Origin: an uncultured Clostridium sp.
GTDB taxonomy: Bacteria; Bacillota; Clostridia; Lachnospirales; Lachnospiraceae
Assembly (NCBI GenBank): GCA_900543885.1
Contig: UQTA01000072.1
Coordinates: forward strand, 1 to 16,405
Direction of reading: 5' to 3'
DNA: 16,405 bases
A program made the translations under genes and the position numbers. Shown one piece after another: positions 1-6,859 of this stretch. The notes below the pieces were generated by a model. The model saw only the letters and a list, made by a program, of their open reading frames with translations, had not been told where the DNA came from and searched no databases. Every line of letters begins with the position of its first letter. Within the stretch, counting starts at the first letter, position 1.

Positions 1-1598
1 GGACTGAAATAATCCAAAAGATAAGCAAACGCAGCATTTGAGCGCTTTACCAAAGACAGATACGGATCTGCTTTTTGATATTTTCCTTCCATAACGCCTG
101 TGAGCCATACCGTTTGGTCAAACTCGTCAAATGTTCCCTCGTAGCCGCCATGGTTCTGCATGGTAACATTAAATATAAACAGCTTATCCTGGGGATCTTC
201 CTTTTCTTCTACTGCCTGGATCACTTTTTCAAAATCGCCCTGATCACTGGTATAATAGCGCAACTGTTCGCTGCCTTCAAAAAAGTCCCAGTCCAAAAAC
301 TCATCAAATCCCATGTTTGCATAGCAGGTCTTTCTGTTCCAGTTTTCTCCCGGATACGGATGCATGGCTACTGCACGGTATCCCTGAGCTCTCACCGTAC
401 TTACCATAGACCAGGTGTTTGGCTGCACATTAAACTGATACGCAATGGAATTAGACGGAAGCATAGCCACCGAGTCTCCTGTTAAAAATTCAAATTCGGA
501 ATTGCTGGTCATAGAACCAAACACCGGCATACAAAGATTTCCTTTTACCGTATTTTGCGTCAGGCTGTTGATAAATGGAAGATATTCCTGGTTTGTGGAA
601 AAATCTCCAACCACCCGCAAGTCAGAAAGGCTTTCATTCATAATGCAGATCAGGTTCACTGGCTGAGTTTCTGTTTTGTGAGATAAAATCTCATTTGATT
701 GATACAGATTCTCTTCATCCTCAGACAATAACTCCTCATAAATGGTTTCCAGCTTTGAATGGCTGTACTCAACCGGTGGTTTTTTCACCACATACTGGAA
801 GGATAATGCTGTAGACAGAATATAGCCGCAGGAATCATAAGTTTCATTCACAGACCACATATTGATCCCCAGCTGATGGATCGGGACAACCGCATTATAA
901 AATCCAAAAACAAAAGCTGCTGCTGTACCAATGCAGAAGCCTCTTAAAACCAGCTTCATCTTTAAATGCTTTGCATGGACCGGGAAAAACCAGAGAAAAA
1001 TGTTCGCACCGATCACTGCTTTTGCTGCCTGTATCATCTTATCTGAAATATCAAAAACGTAATTTCCAGATACTGTCATGGCTGTACGTACCGCCAGCAC
1101 ATCCCAGATCATGATCGGACGGTCGCGGAAATCTACAACAAACGTTTCCGCAAAGGATATCAAAAGCAACGCAATCGACACAACGGGTACAGATATGCGG
1201 GTCGTGCCTGCAATGCCTGTAAGAGCCAGATACAATACATAAATCCAGCATACGTTTAAAAATGCCATAAAAGCAGGTATGTTTTCCAGATTTCCTGTTA
1301 CATATTCAAATAAATAATAGGATAAAAAGGGGAGCAGAAAAAGACAACTATATCCAAAGATTTTTATGATATATTTGAAGATGGTTATAAAGATATTGCC
1401 TTTTTTCGCAGCAGGCGCATACTCTTCTTCCCCATCCATTTCTTCTTCACTCATTTTTTCGCCTGTTTCTTCCTCTCCGGCTTCTTCCAGCCCTGTTTCT
1501 TCGGGCATCTCCTGTGAAAATGTATCTTCCGCAGCTGTATCTTCTCCAACTGCTTCTTCTGTGATTAGTTCTTCTGTATTTCTGTTCTCTTCTGTCAC
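1..1598 (-). CDS. LTA synthase-type membrane phosphoglycerol transferase/sulfatase (3' end beyond window)
   Basis: Read through on the minus strand, the frame is open for 532 codons and leaves the window at base 1. The fold is that of the lipoteichoic acid synthase/alkaline phosphatase superfamily: about five membrane helices (roughly residues 70-240) followed by an extracellular catalytic domain. Visible catalytic features are MNESLSDL (metal Glu322), SMTSNSEF with Thr364 as likely nucleophile, MHPY (His413), ENWNRK (Trp420, Arg422) and QNHGGY (His483). The final metal-binding Asp-His should lie past the left edge. Family members transfer glycerol-phosphate from phosphatidylglycerol or modify surface polymers; the exact substrate is unknown. 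I chose the GTG at 1598 because an in-frame TGA lies at 1626-1628 and GGAAGAGAAGG sits about 10 nt upstream. An ATG at 1508 has its AGGAG immediately adjacent, which is too close. Oddity: residues 1-60 hold 26 Asp/Glu against 2 basic residues. Confidence 0.9.
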   Translation of the reverse strand, partial: MTEENRNTEELITEEAVGEDTAAEDTFSQEMPEETGLEEAGEEETGEKMSEEEMDGEEEYAPAAKKGNIFITIFKYIIKIFGYSCLFLLPFLSYYLFEYVTGNLENIPAFMAFLNVCWIYVLYLALTGIAGTTRISVPVVSIALLLISFAETFVVDFRDRPIMIWDVLAVRTAMTVSGNYVFDISDKMIQAAKAVIGANIFLWFFPVHAKHLKMKLVLRGFCIGTAAAFVFGFYNAVVPIHQLGINMWSVNETYDSCGYILSTALSFQYVVKKPPVEYSHSKLETIYEELLSEDEENLYQSNEILSHKTETQPVNLICIMNESLSDLRVVGDFSTNQEYLPFINSLTQNTVKGNLCMPVFGSMTSNSEFEFLTGDSVAMLPSNSIAYQFNVQPNTWSMVSTVRAQGYRAVAMHPYPGENWNRKTCYANMGFDEFLDWDFFEGSEQLRYYTSDQGDFEKVIQAVEEKEDPQDKLFIFNVTMQNHGGYEGTFDEFDQTVWLTGVMEGKYQKADPYLSLVKRSNAAFAYLLDYFS

Positions 1599-1666
1599 CG
1601 GCTTTTGTCCTTCTCTTCCTGTATCTCACCTTATCTAGGATATCAATTTTTTACATACTTGCCAAA

Positions 1667-1695
1667 ATTTTACCATAGTTTGTAACCACTTGCAA
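1667..1695 (-). promoter_or_regulatory. Predicted sigma-70-type promoter for the LTA synthase-like gene
   Basis: On the minus strand TTGCAA (1690-1695) and TAAAAT (1667-1672) are separated by exactly 17 nt. Transcription would begin near 1660, giving a leader of about 60 nt before the GTG start. It lies between this gene and the MATE gene upstream, so the sulfatase gene can be transcribed on its own. The -35 box falls inside a 12-nt string shared with an arm of the repeat element at 9531-9681. Confidence 0.55.
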
Positions 1696-1719
1696 GGCTG
1701 AAATGCCTATGTATTACCT

Positions 1720-3054
1720 CTACAGACGTATCACATATTTTCCTGAAATGATGCGGCGATAGAAAATAATCGTCAGGACAGTAGCTGCGATCCAGCCAAA
1801 AGGCCATGCCATCCAGATTCCCGTACTTCCAAAACGTTTTGTAAGAAGTAATGCTACCAGAATACGCAAGATCAGATCCGGTATAGTAGCCATTACAAAA
1901 TAATGCATGGCACCTGAACCGCGGATAATGCCATCCGTCATTAATTTAATAGAGATCATAAAATACATGGGACTTACAATATGCAAAAACTCCCGTCCTG
2001 CATTGATAGCGTCTGTACTTGAATCATTTAAAAACAATCCCATCATCTGTCTGCTGGCAAAGAAATAAAGGATCACAAAGGGCAGGGAGGCGATTAGTGA
2101 CAAACGGATACCAGTACGAAATCCCATAGGCAGCCGCTCCTTCTTTCCCGCTCCCAGATTCTGGGCTGTATAACTGGAAAGACAGCTTCCAAGAGCCATA
2201 AAAGAATTAATAGCAAAAGTATTAAGCTTGATCGCCCCGGAATAACCGGCAATTACCGCAGAACCATAGCGGTTTACGATCTCCTGCACAAACATATTTC
2301 CAATAGACAAAACACTTTGCTGCATGATACTTGGAATGGCAATAGCCGCGATCTGAACCAAAAGAGCAAGATCCAGCCACTTAAAAGTTCCCTGGCAGTT
2401 TATCTTTTTCAGACGTATTGCCAGAAACGTAAGAGCCAAAATGGCGGAAATCCCCTGAGCAATAAAGGTAGCCCAGGCAACACCTGCTACTCCCAGGCCC
2501 ATACAGGCTACAAAATAATAATCCAGTATGATATTTCCCACAGAGGAACCGATCAGAAAATATAAAGGTGTTTTAGAGTCACCTAAAGCAGTAAAAATAC
2601 CCGTACACACATTATATAAAAGTAAAAATGTAATACCATACACGTAGATCTTTAAATATAACTGTCCGTCTGCAAAAATATTTTCCGGCGTGTGGACAGC
2701 ACGCATCATACTGCCGCAGAAGAAATAGCCGATGAGTGTGAGAAAAAAGCTCATAAAAGCGCAGACAATAAATGCAGTGCTTACAGCCGTCTTCATTCTC
2801 GCCATATTTTTAGCGCCAAAAAGCCTGGAAACCACAACAGAGGCTCCCAGGTTGGTTCCTACGGCAAATGCCATAAATATAACAGTAATCGGGTACGACG
2901 CTCCTACAGCCGCCAGGGCATCCTCTCCCGCAAAACGGCCGGCAATACAGCTGTCTGCAATATTGTAGATCTGCTGAAACATAACGCTGACTAACATAGG
3001 CAGCAGAAAGCGCCACAAAATCTTATCCGGGTGCTCTCTGGTAAGGTCTTTCAT
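1720..3054 (-). CDS. MATE family multidrug/Na+ or H+-coupled efflux transporter
   Basis: A 444-residue polytopic membrane protein of usual MATE length, with about twelve hydrophobic helices in two six-helix halves. The N-terminus MKDLTREHPDKILWRFLLPM followed by VSVMFQQIYNIADSCIAGRF is the characteristic MATE opening, and a second-half signature (VNRYGSAVIAGYSGA) is also present. Family members exchange cations for organic cations, drugs or metabolites across the cytoplasmic membrane; the substrate cannot be read from sequence. Start: an AGGGGG site lies 11 nt before the ATG at 3054 and 8 nt before a GTG at 3057, so one extra residue is possible. It lies 111 bp downstream of the purH-like gene on the same strand with no terminator visible between them, so it may be partly co-transcribed with the purine unit. 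I saw no convincing promoter of its own. Confidence 0.92.
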   Translation of the reverse strand: MKDLTREHPDKILWRFLLPMLVSVMFQQIYNIADSCIAGRFAGEDALAAVGASYPITVIFMAFAVGTNLGASVVVSRLFGAKNMARMKTAVSTAFIVCAFMSFFLTLIGYFFCGSMMRAVHTPENIFADGQLYLKIYVYGITFLLLYNVCTGIFTALGDSKTPLYFLIGSSVGNIILDYYFVACMGLGVAGVAWATFIAQGISAILALTFLAIRLKKINCQGTFKWLDLALLVQIAAIAIPSIMQQSVLSIGNMFVQEIVNRYGSAVIAGYSGAIKLNTFAINSFMALGSCLSSYTAQNLGAGKKERLPMGFRTGIRLSLIASLPFVILYFFASRQMMGLFLNDSSTDAINAGREFLHIVSPMYFMISIKLMTDGIIRGSGAMHYFVMATIPDLILRILVALLLTKRFGSTGIWMAWPFGWIAATVLTIIFYRRIISGKYVIRL

Positions 3055-3165
3055 CACAAGTTTTTCCCCCTGAAATTCAGCCGGATGGACGCATACTCTG
3101 CTGCCTAAAGCTTTTATGTACTCTTTTAATCGGCATCCTGTTTTAGTGCCAGATCATGCCGTACT

Positions 3166-4344
3166 TTAGTGATGGAACAGACGGATACCGGTAAATGCCA
3201 TTACCATACCGTACTGGTTACAGGTATCAATAACCTGATCATCTCTTACAGAGCCGCCGGGCTGTGCCACATATTTTACACCGCTTTTATGGGCTCTGTC
3301 AATGTTATCTCCAAATGGGAAGAACGCATCAGAGCCTAATGCTACGTCTGTAAGGCTGTCAAGCCAGGCTCTCTTTTCTTCTCTTGTAAATACTTCCGGT
3401 TTTTCTTTAAAGATCTTTTCCCATCTGCCATCTGCCAGTACGTCCATATAGTCCTCGCCAATATATAAGTCAATGGCATTGTCACGGTCTGCCCTGCGGA
3501 TGCCGTCAATAAATGGCAGATTTAATACCTTTGGATTCTGGCGCAGATACCAGTTATCAGCCTTGCTGCCAGCCAATCTAGTACAATGTACTCTGGACTG
3601 CTGTCCGGCACCAATACCGATGGCCTGTCCTCCCTTTACGAAGCAGACAGAATTAGACTGGGTATATTTTAAGGTGATCAGAGAGATCACCAGATCCATA
3701 GCTGCTTCTTCTGGCAGATCTTTATTTTCTGTAACAATATTTTTCAGAAGTTCTTTATCGATTTTCAGATTATTATGTCCCTGCTCAAACACAACGCCAA
3801 ATACCTGCTTGCGTTCTAATTCTTCCGGTACATAATCCGCATCGATCTGGATCACATTGTAATTTCCATTTTTCTTTGATTTTAAGATCTCCAGTGCTTC
3901 CGGCTCATATCCTGGTGCAATCACACCATCAGAAACCTCGCGCTTGATCAGTTTTGCTGTCGCAACATCACATACATCAGACAGAGAAATAAAATCACCA
4001 AAAGAGGACATACGGTCTGCACCTCTGGCTCTTGCATAAGCACTTGCAAGCGGAGAAAGTTCTCCCTGATCATCTACCCAGTAGATCTTTCGCAAAACAT
4101 CAGTCAGAGGAAGTCCTACTGCTGCTCCGGCCGGAGATACATGTTTAAAAGAAGCTGCTGCCGGAAGTCCTGTTGCTTCTTTTAACTCTTTTACCAGCTG
4201 CCAGCCGTTTAATGCGTCTAAAAAATTAATATATCCCGGACGACCGCTTAAAACGGTGACTGGCAGATCTTTATTGTCATTCATGAAGATCTTTGCAGGT
4301 TTCTGATTAGGGTTGCATCCATATTTTAATTCCAGTTCTTTCAT
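3166..4344 (-). CDS. purH: Stand-alone AICAR transformylase (PurH C-terminal domain homologue)
   Basis: Phosphoribosylaminoimidazolecarboxamide formyltransferase transfers a formyl group from 10-formyl-THF to AICAR (ZMP), giving FAICAR in the penultimate step of de novo IMP synthesis. The 392-residue protein lacks the N-terminal MGS-like IMP cyclohydrolase domain of the usual ~510-residue bifunctional PurH. Diagnostic motifs are SFKHVSPAGAAV (Lys67-His68, the catalytic pair in the family), SNSVCFVKGGQAIGIGAGQQ (around 230-250), FPFGDNID and the C-terminal RLFHH. The start is supported by AAGGAG 8 nt before the ATG. It follows purO by a 20-bp gap, so the two genes supply both PurH activities from separate chains. 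Both are downstream of the ZTP riboswitch, whose ligand is the phosphorylated form of this enzyme's substrate. Confidence 0.95.
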   Translation of the reverse strand: MKELELKYGCNPNQKPAKIFMNDNKDLPVTVLSGRPGYINFLDALNGWQLVKELKEATGLPAAASFKHVSPAGAAVGLPLTDVLRKIYWVDDQGELSPLASAYARARGADRMSSFGDFISLSDVCDVATAKLIKREVSDGVIAPGYEPEALEILKSKKNGNYNVIQIDADYVPEELERKQVFGVVFEQGHNNLKIDKELLKNIVTENKDLPEEAAMDLVISLITLKYTQSNSVCFVKGGQAIGIGAGQQSRVHCTRLAGSKADNWYLRQNPKVLNLPFIDGIRRADRDNAIDLYIGEDYMDVLADGRWEKIFKEKPEVFTREEKRAWLDSLTDVALGSDAFFPFGDNIDRAHKSGVKYVAQPGGSVRDDQVIDTCNQYGMVMAFTGIRLFHH

Positions 4345-4364
4345 GTAAGGTTCTCCTTTTGTAT

Positions 4365-5078
4365 TTACTGATTTTTATTTACAATGCGGGTTTCCCATGT
4401 ACCTGTTTCAATATCAATAAAACGTACAAACAGGGATACTTTGTTGTCTTCATTTAAGCTGCCCCACAACTTATCCGTAAATTCATCAATCGTTCCATCG
4501 ATCTCTACTGGCTTTGGCTCTCCCTCAAAACTTGGAAGAGGATTGCCGTCATGCATATATGTGTGGATAAAATGTCCCATTCCCGGAACCGGATTTTCAT
4601 AAGCAAATGTAAAACGCAGACAGGAATCCGGATTTCCCTGATTGCTCTTTAAAATAGACATTGCATAGCTGTATTTTTTGTTTTCTACATGGAGAATACC
4701 GGAAATACGCGGAGTATAATTAGGTCCGTCCGGCTCAAACTCACGGCTGCGAAGAGACTGTTCAAAGGTAAGCTGATGATCCATTCCCTTATAAATAGTA
4801 TCAGTCTGGTCACCATTTGTAACAATCGTCTTATTTCCCAGCACACGAACCGGCGCATAGATGATCAGGCTTGGATCTTCTAACTTTGCAGGATCAAATG
4901 CCTGGGTGCGGATCCCATCTCCATCTTCTACAAAAACACGATTACGGCTGTTTGAACTGCGGCCCATGATAAAATAGGCTGTAACAGCTTTCTTGCCATC
5001 TTTGCTTTCTCCAATCACAATACCGCGGCCCGGATATGTGTTTTCTTTTAATTCCACTTCCAGATTTTTCATATACAT
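4365..5078 (-). CDS. purO: IMP cyclohydrolase, PurO type
   Basis: A 237-residue protein resembling the PurO family of IMP cyclohydrolases first described in archaea, not the MGS-like domain of bacterial PurH. The N-terminal half shows the family pattern YPGRGIVIGES, then AVTAYFIMGRSSNSRNRVF (residues 31-49) and IIYAPVRVLGNKTIVTNGDQ. The reaction closes FAICAR to IMP, the last step of de novo purine synthesis. Start: AGGAGG is 8 nt before the ATG at 5078; the second in-frame ATG (third codon) is too far from it. It is the first gene after the ZTP riboswitch and lies 20 bp before the AICAR transformylase gene, whose product supplies its substrate. The adjacency strongly supports the assignment, since the transformylase has no cyclohydrolase domain of its own. 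Confidence 0.92.
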   Translation of the reverse strand: MYMKNLEVELKENTYPGRGIVIGESKDGKKAVTAYFIMGRSSNSRNRVFVEDGDGIRTQAFDPAKLEDPSLIIYAPVRVLGNKTIVTNGDQTDTIYKGMDHQLTFEQSLRSREFEPDGPNYTPRISGILHVENKKYSYAMSILKSNQGNPDSCLRFTFAYENPVPGMGHFIHTYMHDGNPLPSFEGEPKPVEIDGTIDEFTDKLWGSLNEDNKVSLFVRFIDIETGTWETRIVNKNQ

Positions 5079-5119
5079 GTTAGAGTCCTCCTGATATTTT
5101 CTGAATTTCCTGGTACATT

Positions 5120-5167
5120 AAAAAACCGCCCACCTGCACACAAAAATATCATTTTGTGCCCAGGCGG
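5120..5167 (-). terminator. Riboswitch-controlled intrinsic terminator upstream of purO
   Basis: On the minus strand CCGCC (5163-5167) plus a following GGGCACAAAA arm pairs with TTTTGTGTGC and GGCGG (5126-5130), with a small internal loop, and is followed by six T residues at 5120-5125. The 5' arm is the same sequence that forms the CCGCC pseudoknot strand and the 3' side of P3 in the ZTP aptamer. Aptamer folding and terminator folding are therefore mutually exclusive: an ON switch in which ligand permits readthrough into purO. Confidence 0.85.
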
Positions 5168-5230
5168 ACGGCTCTCACTTTCTGCGTGCTCCCTGTGGTT
5201 GATCCACTTTCCGCCAGTCACACGCCGTGC
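5158..5230 (-). ncRNA. ZTP/ZMP riboswitch (pfl motif) aptamer
   Basis: The minus-strand sequence contains the conserved ZTP blocks in order: GTGACTGGCGG, a GTGG/CCAC hairpin (P2), AGGGAGC, and CCGCCTGGGC at the 3' end. P1 pairs GCGTG (5221-5225) with CACGC (5184-5188). GGCGG of the first block can form the pseudoknot with CCGCC (5163-5167), which sits in the P3 loop closed by GCC/GGGC. ZTP riboswitches sense the folate-stress alarmones ZMP/ZTP and commonly precede purH and one-carbon genes. Here the next genes are purO and the AICAR transformylase, which consumes ZMP. Assignment is by consensus recognition, not a covariance search. Confidence 0.93.
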
Positions 5231-5244
5231 TTTCAACTGCTTTT

Positions 5245-5273
5245 AATATATATGTTTTCTGCTAATAACGCAA
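5245..5273 (-). promoter_or_regulatory. Predicted promoter of the riboswitch-purO-purH unit
   Basis: Minus strand TTGCGT (5268-5273), a 17-nt spacer, then TATATT (5245-5250). The predicted start near 5238 is only a few bases before the riboswitch P1 stem, the spacing expected for a riboswitch leader. Confidence 0.65.
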
Positions 5274-5333
5274 GTGCTTTTTAGAAGTTTTACTTATTAG
5301 TTTTTCTTATGACTGGATCAGCAGCATGGATCT

Positions 5334-5467
5334 GTTACTGTTCATGCGTTGCATGACCAGCAACGGAATTTGCCGTGGCTTCGCATTTAAATACGGCAAA
5401 TTCCCGCTGCCACTACGTTATCGTACGGCACTTTCGGTTCCAAAAGTGCCTACCCATGTACAGTAAC
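5334..5467. repeat. Intergenic inverted-repeat element, three-way-junction type (copy 1)
   Basis: Terminal inverted repeats: left GTTACTGTTCATG at 5334-5346, right CATGTACAGTAAC at 5455-5467, matching 12 of 13 bases. Inside are two hairpins. The larger has perfect 12-bp arms GGAATTTGCCGT (5365-5376) and ACGGCAAATTCC (5393-5404). The smaller is GGCACTTT/AAAGTGCC (5427-5434/5443-5450). The right end stops 3 bp from the permease stop codon. There is no U-run, so it is not a classical terminator. It codes for nothing I can recognise and resembles the element at 9531-9681 in its ends and plan. Confidence 0.7.
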
Positions 5468-5470
5468 CTT

Positions 5471-6859
5471 TTATTCATTGCGGATGGCTGCAAGAGGACT
5501 TAATTTCATAGCACGCACAGCAGGCATAAAACCAGCTGCCATACCTACAAAAATGGCAAAACCGATGGCAGCAAGCACCAACCATAATGGAATCCTTGAC
5601 AAGTTTCCGCTCATTCCCATCATATCAGACATACTTACAAAGCGGTTAACGATCACAGATACCCCATAGCTTAGCAGTGCTCCCAGTACTCCGCCCATAA
5701 AACCGATAAAACCGGATTCGATCAGAAACATACTGCGGATATTGCCCATATCACAGCCTAATACTTTCATAACACCAATCTCTTTGGTCCTTTCATAAAT
5801 AGACATCATCATCGTATTGGCAATACCGATGGCTGCTACAAACAATGATACAGCGCCGATTCCCCCAAGAACTGCCTGCACCATATTAGACTGTCTCCTG
5901 GAACTTTCCAGCCAGTCCATCTGACTGTTTACCTGATACCCTTTTTCTGCCAGCATCTTCTGTACCTGGGCTACATGTTCCATATCATCTACAAAAACTT
6001 CTGCACTGTTATATACAATATAATTTAACGGTTTTCCCTTTTTATTCGTAGGTTGTCCGGGGATCACCGTACCTTTTTTAAAAGCTTTCTTCAGCTGCTC
6101 TTTCAAACCATCAATATCTGTATACACAGACCAGGAATAATTGCTCCAGTCATCAATCCCGCCTGCGATCATACCTGTAACCGGGATCATATACTTTTTC
6201 GGAGGTTTTACACTGTTTCCATCATCTCCTGTTGCGCCTCCCTGACTCTGGTAATAGGCATCCATATCAAAAACAACAAAGACCGGCTTTCCCATCAGAT
6301 CCACATCCGGCAATTCGCCTGTGTCCCAATAGCCTTTTCCTGTTTTTGCATTCATAAAATTCTGCAAAACTCCATTTCCAAAGACCATTCCCATTTCCCC
6401 GGAGGCCGGAATGCGTCCTTCTCCTAAGTCCAGCTGTTTTAAATAAGACTGACTGACTCCGGTAAGTCTGATATACTGTGCCTCATAAGCCCCCTGACGC
6501 ATCAGCACATTCATTTCCAAAACTGGTGATACACCTGTCACATAGGGAATCTTCTGAAAATCCGCAATTACCTCATCCGTAATATAAGAGGGTTCTCCGC
6601 TTTTTGAAGAGGCAGATGAGCCAGAGTCACCTAAAATCCTTACATTATTTCCATTATTATTTGCATATACCTCTATGGTAGTCAGACTTCCCCAGGAAGC
6701 GATCTGTTCCATAGTCATCTCATTTAAACCGATTCCAAGGGAAACCATGACCACAATGGAAGCTGTACCGATAATAACACCTAAAACAGTAAGAAATGTT
6801 CGTAATTTTCGTCTGCGCAGGTTATTGACACTCATCATCAGAAGATCATGAAATCTCAT
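5471..6859 (-). CDS. ABC transporter permease, MacB/FtsX type
   Basis: A 462-residue membrane protein with the MacB architecture: one N-terminal helix (about residues 21-43, after VNNLRRRKLRTFLTVLGVII), a large extracytoplasmic domain (about 45-330), then three C-terminal helices of an FtsX domain containing IANTMMMSIYERTKEIGVMK and ending PAVRAMKLSPLAAIRNE. MacB-type permeases do not carry substrate through a channel; they move mechanically with ATP hydrolysis to drive export or signalling on the outer face. I chose the ATG at 6859 because AAAGGG lies 9 nt upstream; a longer in-frame start at 6904 and ATGs at 6868/6865 are less well placed. The chosen start overlaps the upstream gene by 14 bp, implying translational coupling. 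The ATPase and a surface protein are in the same operon. Substrate unknown. Confidence 0.9.
   Translation of the reverse strand: MRFHDLLMMSVNNLRRRKLRTFLTVLGVIIGTASIVVMVSLGIGLNEMTMEQIASWGSLTTIEVYANNNGNNVRILGDSGSSASSKSGEPSYITDEVIADFQKIPYVTGVSPVLEMNVLMRQGAYEAQYIRLTGVSQSYLKQLDLGEGRIPASGEMGMVFGNGVLQNFMNAKTGKGYWDTGELPDVDLMGKPVFVVFDMDAYYQSQGGATGDDGNSVKPPKKYMIPVTGMIAGGIDDWSNYSWSVYTDIDGLKEQLKKAFKKGTVIPGQPTNKKGKPLNYIVYNSAEVFVDDMEHVAQVQKMLAEKGYQVNSQMDWLESSRRQSNMVQAVLGGIGAVSLFVAAIGIANTMMMSIYERTKEIGVMKVLGCDMGNIRSMFLIESGFIGFMGGVLGALLSYGVSVIVNRFVSMSDMMGMSGNLSRIPLWLVLAAIGFAIFVGMAAGFMPAVRAMKLSPLAAIRNE

Noticed and set aside
1051..1638. Separate small genes within the left-edge region (on both strands)
   Set aside because: The short frames here are shadows of one continuous minus-strand frame (1-1598) with clear LTA synthase-type motifs. 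The serine-rich plus-strand frame is just the complement of its acidic GAA/GAG codons.
5378..5420. Element at 5334-5467 as the intrinsic terminator of the ABC operon
   Set aside because: Its hairpins are strong but no U tract follows either stem on the minus strand, so a standard rho-independent mechanism is not supported.
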